64,000 nt of DNA, taken from Albugo candida. Its lineage: Eukaryota; Oomycota; Peronosporomycetes; Albuginales. Positions 1 to 11,479 of this stretch are shown piece after piece. The notes beneath the pieces are model-generated. The model saw only the letters and a list, made by a program, of their open reading frames with translations, was not told the DNA's origin and did not search any database. A program made the position numbers and the translations under genes. The stretch is taken from contig JBDOQK010000023.1 of assembly GCA_040437565.1 (NCBI GenBank), positions 310,001 to 374,000 on the forward strand. Direction: 5' to 3'. The first letter of the stretch is position 1. Each line of letters starts with the position of its first letter.

Positions 1-1485
1 CCAATACCACAAAAAATGAAACGAAAGTAACCGTCCCCGTTTCAGCAAAGAATGAAAGCGGGCCTGCTCCTCCGGTCGTTCCTTTCCCAACCCCAGCTCC
101 ATCACAAAGTCCCCCAAAAGTGGAAATACCTCCTTCAAAAAACGAAACGAAAGTAAACGTCCCCGTTCNNNNNNNNNNNNNNNNNNNNNNNNNNNNNNNN
201 NNNNNNNNNNNNNNNNNNNNNNNNNNNNNNNNNNNNNNNNNNNNNNNNNNNNNNNNNNNNNNNNNNNNTTCCGTCACCGGCTCCTTCTCCATCTCAACCC
301 ACTCCGAAAAATGAAGTGCCGAATGCTCCAAAAAACGAAACAAAAGTTGGCGTCCCCGTTTCAGCAAAAAATGATAGCGCCCCAACCCCTCCTGTCGTAC
401 CAAAAGTGGAAGTACCTCCTGCTTCAAACAATGAAACAAAAGTGAGCGTTCCCGTCCCTTCCAAGAATGAAAGTGGGCCTGCTCCTCTTGTCGTTCCATT
501 CCCGACACCAGTTCCATCCCAAAGTCCTCCAAAAGTGGATATTCCCCCTCTTCCAAAAAATGAAACGAATGTCAATGTTCCTGTTCCTGCAAAGAATGAA
601 AGTGCTCCGACACCCCCTGTCGTTCCGATTCCACCTTCTTCGTATCAAGTACCCAATACCACAAAAAATGAAACGAAAGTAACCGTCCCCGTTTCAGCAA
701 AGAATGAAAGCGGGCCTGCTCCTCCGGTCGTTCCTTTCCCAACCCCAGCTCCATCACAAAGTCCCCCAAAAGTGGAAATACCTCCTTCAAAAAACGAAAC
801 GAAAGTAAACGTCCCCGTTCCTTCGAAGAACGAAAGTGGGCCTGCTCCTCCTGTCGTTCCATTCCCGACACCTACTCCGTCCCAAAATCCTCCAAAAGTG
901 GATATCCCCCTTCTTCCAAAAAATGAATCAAAAGTAAATGATCCTGTTCTTGCAAAGAACGAGAGTGCCTCAATGTCTCCTGTCGTTCCAAAGGTGGAAG
1001 TACCCAACCCACCAAAAACCGACAATCCCATCACACCTCCGGACAGTCCTCTTCCATCGTCTGCTTATGGCCCTCCTCCTGCCCCTCCCCTCTTTCAAAA
1101 ACCTGAGTCCAACGCGGCCCCACCAGTTCCTGTTCCCAACGCCCCGAAACAACTTTCCACTACACCATCCGTCACTACTCCAGTCACTACCCCAGTCACA
1201 CCTGCGGTAAAGACCGAAACCTCCGCCACCCCTCCGATTGTTCCGTCTCCATCTTCAGCGTATGGGACTCCATCAGTGCCTCGAACAGTTCCCGTGGCTG
1301 CACCCCCAGCATCGCCAATATCATCTCAGAAAATTGAAAATGCTCCCACAAATTCTCTTCCTCCAAACAATCAAATTCCTCCATCCAGAAGTTCCCCTGC
1401 AACTCCAATCACTGTCCCTACACCAATCTCAGTCCCACCTACCAAATCGACACCTAATGGCGCATACGGCCCTTCTGCGTATTAA
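1..1485 (+). CDS. Proline-rich tandem-repeat protein, 3' part
   Basis: The 5' end lies outside the window. The frame is open from base 3 to the gap at 169 and from 271 to a TAA at 1483-1485. The frame differs across the gap, so the 100 N is not a true length. The protein is built from degenerate units of about 30-45 residues containing NETKVxVPV, KNES and PPVVPFPTP, followed by a non-repetitive Pro/Ser/Thr tail with SSAYG motifs and ending NGAYGPSAY. No enzyme domain, membrane span or GPI signal is visible in the part present. Composition suggests an extended, secreted or wall-associated protein, but without the N-terminus this is inference. It converges on ATG7 with 131 bp between stops. Bases 1-168 equal 653-820 exactly, so repeat number here is unreliable. 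Confidence 0.7.
169..268. other. Assembly gap (100 N) inside the proline-rich repeat
   Basis: Exactly 100 N. The left flank 1-168 is identical to 653-820 on the right side, so the assembler probably broke on the tandem repeat. Confidence 0.95.
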
Positions 1486-1616
1486 CGTATCCGATCCAAA
1501 ACACAAGCAAAGATGAAAGCTGAAAATGATCCTGTCCATTTGTAGTACATGTGAGCCGTAAGGAATATATAATAATTCATACATTTAAACGTTTCTTAAT
1601 TTGCCAACTCAATTTT

Positions 1617-3952
1617 TCAACACAATTGTGCTCCATCGTCGCTATCTTCCAAGTCATCAAATGCGCTGATATGTGCTGCGTGAGACAATTTGTCAAGACC
1701 TGTCAATTCTTCCAGATATGTCGCTGAATTGGACGCATTTTGCAAAAACTCAAAAGCGTTCGAGTGAAAAGCTTCCAACACTTTATCGCTGCATGCAATG
1801 CATTTGTCAAAAGCGACTCCCACGACCGGAACGACGCTGAAGCTGTTTATATAACCACGAAGCTGATGTGGTATGTAGCCTAAAGCCTCTGACGTGTGTT
1901 CCACAACGTCTCCTCTTTGGTCGGGTGAATGTAATACTGCGACTAAAAGTTCCACAGCGTTAGCTGAAGCTATCGGTGCGACGCCAGGACGTGTCACTGT
2001 ACACATTTGATCGAGTGTGCGATCTCGAAGAGAATTGCGAGGACCGACGATATCGTTGCAAAAATAGCACCCTAAACGGACACTGGAGGTCCCATCAGAA
2101 TGAATCGTTCGGATTCCATGACGCATGACCAAATAACTGTCGAAACCCAATGCTGTATTGATGACAATCTTTTGCTTTGATGCTCCAAGCACAGTTGGGA
2201 GCCATCGACTTTCCCGTGAGTCTGTGCCAAGAAATATCACATCATGCGTATCGATGAGACTTTCGAGTTGCGCTAAGCCTTCTTTTGCTTCGCGTATTAG
2301 CTCTGTATTGCTGAGGGAATGGCCGGCCATGGGAATGCTGAGAATTTTTCCTTGAGCATTTACTAATGGAAATATACGCTTCAGTGCAGCTGCGGCGCAT
2401 TCTGCTTTGGGTTTACCACAATCCTGGAATTCATACAAAGGCTGCCGAACGGGATTGGAGTAACTAACCGTGGAATTATCGACTAAAGTGATGTGTCGAA
2501 ATCCCCATGAAAGTAAGCTTCTAGCTGTGAAGCATCCAAGAGTCCCGGCACCCAAAAGGAGGCATTTCGTGGATGCAATTAAATCGAGTTGAAGCGTGGG
2601 TAATTGTCGCCATCGCATCAATTTGAGATTTAAATCAACAGAAGTCTCTGCGAGACGTAAAGGGTCCATCTGATTGCTCAGATCCATCACCCGGGGTCCA
2701 AACTTTCCTCGTTGATTGCATTCCCATCCTACCACATCAATATCTTCCAAGTCGGGCTTCATTCGCTCGGGTATAAGTACTCGAAAAATCAACGAATTTG
2801 AGAAGTTGTCAAGATTTGTATCGTGACCACAGCCTTGCATTCCATGTTCTCGAAAGGAAAAGATCTTCAGTGGTTTTGAGATATCAAGAATCTCGTCGGG
2901 TAAGGTGCTGAGGAGGGCTAAATAATTTCGCAGCGGCCAGCCTGGATGAGAAGGCAAGGCGCACGGATCGACGAATCCGTAGTATACATCGACTTTTGCT
3001 TCGTCAAGACCGTGTCGTTTCTGTCGTGTTTGTTGGCTTTTCCACGTACAAAAGTCATAGACCTTTGGATTCGTGCCTTCTAATTCCGATCCTGAACCTC
3101 GAAAGCATTGTATCACAAAATAGGGAACGATTTGCTGCTTTGTTTGATTCTCGCTATTTGTATATTGCAGATGCATCAGATTCTTAATGACAATCCTTTG
3201 CTCCTTCTGCGTGAATTCCGTACTTGCAGGTGTCGGTGGTTCTGAGATTTGATACGGAGAGGCTGGACACAGCGCAGGGAAGGCGAACCAGTACAGAAAT
3301 GTGTGCTTTTTGAGTTCCGCAAATGTGCACAGAATAAATCCGTTCAGTTGCAACGAAAGCGTTTCGATACTGCACGCCGGGTCGGTTATAATCTTCAATA
3401 TCTACAGATCGGATGAGCGAAATGATAGTAAAGCATCATAAGAATTTGTGTATACTTTATCTTTGGCCAATTCTAAAAGTTTGCCCTTATCCAATGCTTT
3501 GAATTGCTACAAATGTGCGCCAATTAGACCCTTTTTTCATATCATTTGACAAAAGCTTCCCACTTCCAATGTATTGGAGTTATACAAAGTTCCAGCTACT
3601 TTCCAATGATATCGCTCCATGTCATTCTCGCTATGTAGCAAGCAATAAGACGAAGACGAATGATTCGGTGGATTGACACTCACTTATCAAAAGAAAACGA
3701 ATGAGCATTGACTTTGATCCGAGCCGGAACGTTCGGTGATCGGCCAGGACCATAGAATCCAGTAATGGGCTGTACGTTCAAAGTATTGGATTGAGATTCA
3801 CACTTTAATCGCTGACCGTTTAGACTTACTTGAGGCTCATCGTTCAATTGAAACTGATCTACCTTCAATGAAGCAAGCTTATGCCAGAAAGTCGGATCGG
3901 CCACACTGCTCCAAGGCTGAAATTGGAGCAAACTCTCCTTTTTCGATTCCAT
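1617..3952 (-). CDS. ATG7: Autophagy E1-like activating enzyme Atg7
   Basis: Atg7 is the cytosolic E1-like enzyme that adenylates Atg8 and Atg12 and passes them to Atg3 and Atg10. Four exons can be read: 3952-3684, 3630-3564, 3506-3456 and 3401-1617. The three introns are GT-AG, 53, 57 and 54 nt, and phases match throughout, giving about 723 aa (human about 700). The N-terminal domain carries LQFQPWSSVADPTFWHKL and GTLYNSNTLE. The nucleotide-binding loop LLGAGTLGC is near residue 413, VSYSNPVRQPLYEF follows, the zinc pair CYFC is present, and the catalytic cysteine sits in DQMCTVTRPG near residue 596. The C-terminal KCIACSDKV and acidic tail match the family. The start ATG at 3952 gives the conserved N-terminus. 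It is divergent from the glycosyltransferase gene upstream. All key residues are present, so it looks functional. Confidence 0.96.
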
Positions 3953-4613
3953 TATTTATAAAGCTTTTGATTACAATTCATCCAATCAGTTTTTTCCCCC
4001 GAAAAAGCGTCGATTTTTCTCTGAATATCGGAATCAAGTCGCGACGTAGACGGAAGCGGGTAGCGTCGATTACTGAGCAGTCAGATCAGTGAAGACAGAC
4101 GGACGAATGATTCTCGAAAATAGTACGATGATGGCAATAGAACAATTTTTATGTCGCGAGTCTGTCAAGTCGTTCGAATCGCTCGCAGACTCGGAAGATA
4201 TTTTTTATTTAATTAGGCGCTAATACGATAATTGACAGGATCATGGTTCCATTATGATGAGATAAGGAACTCACTAAAGCTCCATAATTTCTATTTAACT
4301 ACTTTTCTAAGTTTTGCGCAAGCAGTAGAATTTGATTCGCAAGTCGGTATCGATTCTTATAATTTGAGGAATCACTGCATAATGTTCTCGGATTTCACAC
4401 AGCAATGTAGAACAATATCTCTTTGAACGAGTTATATTGTTTCTGTAGGTATAAATTCAGACGAATTCATTCTCGGACTTTACATGAGACCATTTATTTA
4501 ACGGACAATACATTTGATACAAACGCCGTCGATCAGATATTCGCTCCCATTCTGTCCGATTCAACAATTTTAAACCACGAAGCAAAGAATCGATGGGAAC
4601 ATATTTCGACTGG
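3953..4613. promoter_or_regulatory. Divergent intergenic region between ATG7 and the glycosyltransferase
   Basis: 661 bp separate the two start codons, so both promoters and 5' leaders should lie here. I see no convincing oomycete initiator consensus, no TATA box I would defend, and no additional gene; the short open frames look random. Confidence 0.45.
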
Positions 4614-6552
4614 ATGCACATTCACAAAAAACTAGCTATAGCTTTCATCCGGGTATACCTTACATGTTTATACGCAGCGGCTACTATGAGCGTGACGGAA
4701 GCACAGTCAGACGTCAGAGATCTGTATGTGAGTAATACAGCCTCACGCCTGTCAAAAGGACACATTATCTTTGTGTGCCTTCCTAAATACGACAACTTGG
4801 TTCCGCTCAAGCATCTTGCAAGAAATTTGTATGACCGTGGATATTCTGTTGCAATTTCCCTTCCCGAGGTACGGCTGATTCGATACCCGATCGAGTCGAT
4901 GCAACAATTCTCACTAATTGCAGTCGCTTTTATAGTATGCTCGACACTGGATGAGCGATCTTCCCAATGTGGACTTGATAGCCTTAAGAAACGTTCCCAA
5001 GTACGAAACGCCAAATGTTACAGAGCTGGACACGAGCTTCAATGTGTACCAGAGCTATAAAGATGAATTGCAGTACTATGCATCCGTTCACCGCTTGATG
5101 TTACCCACACTTCTCGAGGTAGTGAAGGAAAAGAAGCCCGATTTAATTGTCGCCGACAGATACGCCTTTGCTGGTGTTGATGTCGGTATCGCAATGTCTA
5201 TCCCCTATGTGGTAAATAGTGCTTCGATTTTGATGGATATCGATAATCCACCCAATATAATTCCGGCACCATTCTCCAACATTTCAGTCCACGTAAGTTT
5301 AGGCTTCCTGTCTACGAATATGCTCAACTTGTATGTAGACGTCAAAAGTAATTGATCGGTGTATGAATGTGTATTACCGTTTGCTATTCCGCTTCACGTG
5401 GCTACAGATATATCAGCAACTCGATCAAAGTCGACAATTGATTGGGCTCAGTCGTGATATGAGCAGTCAAAATCATTTGACGCTGGTCAATTCTGTATTT
5501 GGAGTAGACGTACCCAGGGCGATGTCGCCTCAATACCAGATGGTCAGCCTTCTGAACTGTGTACATATACAATCGAAAATGGACTCATGCATTCCACACA
5601 GTCAGCGACTACCTGCTCAGCTATATTCTTGGATGACATCAGTAATGAGTATCAGACCCCTTCTTCTCATTAACTATCCGTTCTCTTCAGTTGATGGCTC
5701 AATACCTCAATTAATGAATCAAATAGTCAAAGAAATTGGCTACCGGGCTATATGGAGAGTATCTGCAAATCTCAATGTGACTGAAAACATCACTTCATCG
5801 ATCTATTTTTTAAAAAATGATACGATCGAGGACATCTCGATCATCCAGCAGATTTCTTCCTTTTCAGCTGTAATTACCTCGGGTGACGCCCAGCTTATGT
5901 TGTACGCTTTGGCGTCCGGTCTACCGATACTAGGAGTACCGCACACGGCTGAGCAGGTAAGAAAACCATGCTGCCTCACTTTATGCAGAGAAATATTTTG
6001 GTTCTTTAGCTGGAACATCTTAACGCAATTGCCCGGGCTGGAGCTGGCATGGTCGCATTACCCTCATCTTTGTCAAAAGAACGAATCGCTCAACTCGTTA
6101 GAAGGCTTCGAAATGATGCCAGGTAGATTGCGCTTCTATTATTAGTTCAGATTCCTGACATCAAATCTAGTCTACGTGAAGCTGCAGTCCATCTGGGTAA
6201 GATTCTTAAATCAACCGGAGGTACGGAGCGAGCGGTAGACTCGATCGTATCGGTTTTGGAATTTGGAATATCGCATCTCACCCCCCAGCGATGCGTCCAA
6301 TCATGGGTACGATCGTTTTTTGTTGATGTCTATGCGCTTTATGGCATATTGTTGGGTGTCGTGGTGATAAGTCTCTGTGCATTCTCCTCCGTCCTCTATT
6401 CCATCCTACAAAGCGCATTCGCGAAATACAGAAATATGACAGACCCCAAAGCTCAGTCAATAGTCAAAGATAATAACGTCAGGCAGAACCCCAAAAAAAA
6501 GCGACCCACCGCCAAGTATCGTTATATAAACAGTTCCGGACCAAAATCATAA
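4614..6552 (+). CDS. UDP-glycosyltransferase, GT1 family, membrane-anchored
   Basis: Family GT1 enzymes transfer sugar from a UDP-sugar to small acceptors; the substrate here is unknown. I start at 4614 because MHIHKKLAIAFIRVYLTCLYAAA looks like a signal peptide. Exons read 4614-4868, 4936-5292, 5408-5956, 6010-about 6120 and 6151-6552; the first three introns are clean GT-AG in phase 0. Family marks are HIIFVCLPKYDNLVPLKHLA near the N-terminus, IVADRYAFAGVDVGIAMSIP, and the donor-site-like SGDAQLMLYALASGLPILGVP followed by HTAEQ/LEHLNAIARAGAG across an intron. A hydrophobic span (VDVYALYGILLGVVVISLCA) precedes a basic tail with PKKKRP, as expected for ER-anchored UGTs. The histidine of the usual HGG signature reads SGD here. 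The last junction has no in-phase GT donor, only a GC possibility at 6118, so either a non-canonical intron or a disabled 3' end. Confidence 0.8.
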
Positions 6553-7489
6553 AGGCGAGTCGTTTTGAAGCTCTTTTTTTATCGTCGAAATAAGACAACT
6601 TGTTGCAGAACGAGCTTATACTTTATTAGCTCCCTTGTTGTGCTAGCGAGGTAAATGTACAAACTTCTTGAGCGACAATTACTCCATCAGATCGTGTGAA
6701 TCGACTTGGTAGCTGTTCAAAACTTCAGTAACAAGACATACTGATTCTATCGAAGGCCTCTACCATGGAAGTCTGGCATGTTTGCTTGCGGTCGAGAGAC
6801 GAAAAGGAATGCAGAATCTGTCGAGACTAAGCTATTTGATGCAAAATTGCGCAGCGATAAATCGCGTTCGCTAACCGAGCGATGAGGTATTTGCATTATC
6901 AATGAATGATTCTCTACATTTCTACGACTCATGAGCTTTATTCTTCGGACATTTGACTTTGTTCACTGAAACGTATCTGCGTTCGTGTCGGCACAATAAG
7001 CGCTGAGATTAAGCTGTTGTTTCACTAAAAAGAAGGCATGAATCGTCTGAAAACGTATGATTCAACGCGCCGCATTGATCAAATGAGTTCTTGGCGCATG
7101 AACAGCATCACGGATACTAGGTGTCGAGCCTTTTATACCACAAAGCATATGACTCTATCCATTAGACCGTGCACTTATGATCCAATACGCAAGCATGACG
7201 TAGAGAAGCCAAATCGCACCGTTCTGGCAGCAGCTGGCACTTGACAATACCCGTGAGTTCACGAGCACGTTTTCATCTTTGCTGCAAGGAATGTTACTCT
7301 CCATATATATGAGCCCAAAATGACAAGAGGATATTTGGTTGACAAATTTATCGGTCGCAGGCATCTCCAAGACCATATGTCATGCTAGAATAGCAAATAC
7401 ATCTTGTAACGCAATACAGATCTTGTAGCAAATTGAGGTCCATTACGATTACGGTGAAAATACCCGTCATGTATTAAGACCAAGTGATT
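6553..7489. other. Intergenic region without a recognisable gene
   Basis: Sits between the tail-to-tail glycosyltransferase and Orc1/Cdc6 genes. Only short frames occur (up to about 73 codons), none resembling a known family. Confidence 0.5.
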
Positions 7490-8695
7490 CTATGCAACAA
7501 ACTGAAAACCGATTGGATGCAGTAAAAATGTTTCTCTCAGCTCCTGGCAGTTGGGAATAAGTTCTAGTTTTGGGTAGATAGACATATTCGTTGAATGCGA
7601 TCGCACAATTCCTGACCGCACTAATCGATCACATATACGCGAGAACGTTCGAGTAATTGGCACTGGTGTTATCGCTCGTGTTTGACATAAGAGTCTAACA
7701 CGGTGAAGGACGTCTTCAAACCTCACTAAATGTTCAGAACGGCATCGTAATTCCATCTCCAAAGCTAATAGAAACACACACTCAAATTTGCTCGTATCAC
7801 GTAATCGAATGCTCATACAAGATTTTGAAATTTGATTCCGAGCTTGTTGTACATCGTCCAAGCTTACACAAAGTTCTTTGGGCGCAATAATTGACTCGAC
7901 ACTTTGTTCAAAACGTTCGATACATATTTGTATTGCCAGTTTACACACCGACAGCACACGTCGGACATCTCCTGATGATTGTGCTAGCGACTTTGCGCAG
8001 TACTGAATTGCGGATAAATCGAAAACATTTAATTGTTGGAGTCGGTGGTAAATGATTTGACTTAGTTGATCACTTGAATACGACCGGAACGAGATACGAT
8101 GGGATCCTAGCCGACTTTTTATTTTCGGTGCTAAACGTTCAGGAAGATCCATCGTGTTTGCGATACCAACAATGATGAGTTTTGAAGTTTCGTAGGTTTG
8201 CCATTCCAGTAGATTGTATAATACCATGCTTTTTCCAATTGCCATGAAATCCATTTCGTCCAGAATCAATACAACGATAGGTCGTTTTGCATTCCGAGTT
8301 GAAAACTCTTTTTGCAAAAAAGCGCAGGCGTCGGATGTCTTCTTAGTCATACTCTTTGTGTACTCTGAAAGATTTTGACGAAGAATATCATAAGTTAAGC
8401 TTACACGAGTCAGTTGTAATCCATTGAGTTCTAATGCGATGAATTCCGGTAAATCATTAGTCTCTGTTTCTTTTTTCAGCGTATGGATGATCTCACGAAC
8501 AAGAGAGGTTTTGCCCATGCCAGGAAGACCACTGATGTATATAGGAGCTCCTTGACCATTTGCAGAAATGGCATTTCGAATGGACTGAAAAATTTCGAAT
8601 CGTTCCTCCTCTCGTCCTACCATCATGCAGGGTGCAGAGTAAGGTTGCAGCTCTTCGCAAGCCTTTTGCAGCTTTAGACACAATTCATCATGCAT
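7490..8695 (-). CDS. Orc1/Cdc6-family AAA+ replication initiator
   Basis: This family binds replication origins with the other ORC subunits and helps load the MCM helicase. The single 401-codon exon holds, in order: VGREEERFEIF (box before the AAA+ core), Walker A GLPGMGKT at residues 56-63, Walker B LILDEMD at 143-149, sensor 1 GIANTMDLPERL around 177-188, SRLG arginine region at 194-197, sensor 2 SGDVRR at 241-246, and a C-terminal winged-helix region ending KLELIPNCQELRETFLLHP. Sequence words such as IANTMDLPER and SGDVRR fit Orc1/Cdc6 rather than Orc4 or Orc5. There is no BAH domain and the ATG is preceded directly by an in-frame TAA, so the protein is Cdc6-sized unless an upstream exon is spliced in. 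The glycine-proline-glycine of Walker A is followed by Met where Thr is usual. Confidence 0.9.
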   Translation of the reverse strand: MHDELCLKLQKACEELQPYSAPCMMVGREEERFEIFQSIRNAISANGQGAPIYISGLPGMGKTSLVREIIHTLKKETETNDLPEFIALELNGLQLTRVSLTYDILRQNLSEYTKSMTKKTSDACAFLQKEFSTRNAKRPIVVLILDEMDFMAIGKSMVLYNLLEWQTYETSKLIIVGIANTMDLPERLAPKIKSRLGSHRISFRSYSSDQLSQIIYHRLQQLNVFDLSAIQYCAKSLAQSSGDVRRVLSVCKLAIQICIERFEQSVESIIAPKELCVSLDDVQQARNQISKSCMSIRLRDTSKFECVFLLALEMELRCRSEHLVRFEDVLHRVRLLCQTRAITPVPITRTFSRICDRLVRSGIVRSHSTNMSIYPKLELIPNCQELRETFLLHPIGFQFVA

Positions 8696-9148
8696 TTAGA
8701 TTATTGCTCGACACGCAGAGATGGTCGAATGTGTACCATTAGATTGTATTAGAAAGGTACTGTACTGTCGTTGTGGTATCGGTCCATCTTATGCACAGTA
8801 AGACAGTAGGAATGGAGAGGATCTATAGGAATGGATACTCGCAAATCCGTGGCTAAATGTCTTTGGCGAACAGAAGTACGCATAGTTACATCTTACTCGC
8901 ACTGATCTACAGATAAGGTTTCATTATTTCACAGCTGAGATGAAACACATGGGGCGGGGTTGAATATCAGGCGATGTTTAAAAAAGAGGCTCCTACGGAA
9001 AGAATTGCTTTGTTAATAGTTGAGGAATTGCGCCTGGCGTCCTGACTCCTTATTCCAGGGACTCATGGAAATCTTCTTTCATTATTAGTTTACTTTAGTG
9101 GGAAAAGACGCTTTCGTAAGCGTCTACGCTGTGTGCATCAAATTCGCT
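8552..9148. repeat. Contig-end overlap, copy 1 (= 9249-9845)
   Basis: 597 bp identical by eye to the sequence after the following gap. It contains the N-terminal coding end of the Orc1/Cdc6 gene plus its upstream region. The second copy therefore looks like a retained contig overlap and not a gene duplication. Confidence 0.9.
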
Positions 9149-9248
9149 NNNNNNNNNNNNNNNNNNNNNNNNNNNNNNNNNNNNNNNNNNNNNNNNNNNN
9201 NNNNNNNNNNNNNNNNNNNNNNNNNNNNNNNNNNNNNNNNNNNNNNNN
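9149..9248. other. Assembly gap (100 N)
   Basis: Flanked by the same 597-bp sequence on both sides; probably no sequence is missing. Confidence 0.95.
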
Positions 9249-9392
9249 TTGACCATTTGCAGAAATGGCATTTCGAATGGACTGAAAAATTTCGAATCGT
9301 TCCTCCTCTCGTCCTACCATCATGCAGGGTGCAGAGTAAGGTTGCAGCTCTTCGCAAGCCTTTTGCAGCTTTAGACACAATTCATCATGCAT
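9249..9392 (-). pseudogene. Apparent second Orc1/Cdc6 N-terminus, assembly artefact
   Basis: Encodes the first 48 codons of the Orc1/Cdc6 protein identically to 8552-8695, then runs into the gap. It should not be counted as a gene fragment. Confidence 0.88.
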
Positions 9393-11479
9393 TTAGATTA
9401 TTGCTCGACACGCAGAGATGGTCGAATGTGTACCATTAGATTGTATTAGAAAGGTACTGTACTGTCGTTGTGGTATCGGTCCATCTTATGCACAGTAAGA
9501 CAGTAGGAATGGAGAGGATCTATAGGAATGGATACTCGCAAATCCGTGGCTAAATGTCTTTGGCGAACAGAAGTACGCATAGTTACATCTTACTCGCACT
9601 GATCTACAGATAAGGTTTCATTATTTCACAGCTGAGATGAAACACATGGGGCGGGGTTGAATATCAGGCGATGTTTAAAAAAGAGGCTCCTACGGAAAGA
9701 ATTGCTTTGTTAATAGTTGAGGAATTGCGCCTGGCGTCCTGACTCCTTATTCCAGGGACTCATGGAAATCTTCTTTCATTATTAGTTTACTTTAGTGGGA
9801 AAAGACGCTTTCGTAAGCGTCTACGCTGTGTGCATCAAATTCGCTGTATTTGAGACTCCCACGGCTATGCTCAGTCTGCCGCTATTCAGTTTCATCTATT
9901 TCCCACATATTAGCACCAATGCATCTCTTGATGCATTCATCCAAATGGCATGTACCGTCAATCGCGAATTAGAATTTCAGTCTTGTGCTCCTATATTTGC
10001 AGAGGAAAGCACGGATGCCAATGTGTTATCGCAATACTACAAAGCATAACAGACCTTGAAGCGAACGGATGGTAACTGCTCCATAAAGAAGCAACTATAT
10101 TAGTGTAGAAATTGCGAAGTACCTCCAGTATGTTTAGTCCGACAAAACGTTCACGGCTTGCATACTCCCAGTCGTGTTCTAAGCTGTTACACAAATAATG
10201 CACGTGTAAAGCGAAGATCATCTGTAAATCATTCAATTGGTTGACTCCTCAAATCTAGAGCAAAAGAGATGCTTCATTTTTCCTGCTATAGCCACTGCGG
10301 CTCTATGAATCGAACTTTTTCACTTTTCTAACAAAACGAGTGAATCAACGAAGCAGAGAAAGTCAATCTTGTCGTTGAAATTAAAGAGGGGCTGGTCTTG
10401 AGCGGAATAGTACTTCATTGACCGTGCCCTTTACGATAGCTTTGCTGAAGTGTCTATCTCTACTGGAGATTATGTTAAATGTTTTTATGCAATCCAAGAA
10501 TGTCTCGCGCTGCTAAGAGAACTTCACAGCATTGATACCACCAATATTGTTTTTTCTAAGTTTATCATTCAGAATCCATTCAGGTGCCCGGGTCATGGGA
10601 AATTATTAGTATTATTATTCACCTGAGAAGTTTCTCTCTGATGTACTGGCATGCAGCAGCTGCACTTCGCTCTAAAATAAAGGCTTTCACTTGGTACGGT
10701 CTTGAGCTAGGTGTGCAGAAAACAGAAATCTGAGTAGGTCTTGAGCTGGGCTTTTCCGATGGACGTTCTTGGCGAGGACTTTCTGAAGCCCTCGGAACGT
10801 CGAGATCCGGGTGGCGGGTTGTAATAGTAACCATCATAGCTTGTACTGGGATATTCGTTTCAAGCGGCGCAAAATGTGCCTAAAGAGGCGTCACTTGGTC
10901 TGTCGCGTTGTCGTGCCGAAGAGGTATAGCCTGACATGTTGCATATAGTGCCCAGTTGCCGACATGTTAGGATAATGGATACGGAGATCGTGGTGGAGAT
11001 GAAAGTATTCGGGCTGGCTACAGACTCATTCCGTCCCTGCCCATGTACCCTAGTTATTGAGTAGGATCGGAATGATGTGCACGTTCTAAAAACGCTCAAT
11101 TTTCCTGTTCTTTCCGATGTGCATTTTCCGCATTGTCGCCAAGTAGCGTGCCTGACTTCCGAATATGACGCGACTGAATCCGTAGATCTGCATTAATGTG
11201 AAATGACGAATCTTGTTTGAGCAGCGACAAGAATTAGTCTAAGGATGTGTTCCTGAGAATGAACTAATCGGCTTGGTCGGTATAGATAACTTGCTGGCTT
11301 TAGCTACTGCATTGTGGGTTAAGCGATGTGCATAGGTGACGGGATGCTTCGTTATTGATGTTGAAAAGAAGAGGAAATAGTGATTCATCTTGTGGGTTGC
11401 CGTGATTATTAGGAAAAGCTGAATACATCCAGGTTTTGCGGTGGAACTGGAGATTGGTGTCAGCGAGTATGTAGTTTGA
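9393..11479. other. Region without a recognisable gene
   Basis: After the duplicated Orc1/Cdc6 promoter (to 9845), only short frames are present (for example 84 codons at 9795-10049). None has a domain, signal peptide or motif I recognise. Confidence 0.45.

Noticed and set aside
294-1408. Long minus-strand frames opposite the proline-rich gene
   Set aside because: They are Gly/Thr-rich or Arg-rich shadows of the repetitive plus-strand codons.
9138-9392. A second Orc1/Cdc6 gene start
   Set aside because: It lies in a 597-bp exact repeat of 8552-9148 across a 100-N gap, so it is an assembly overlap.
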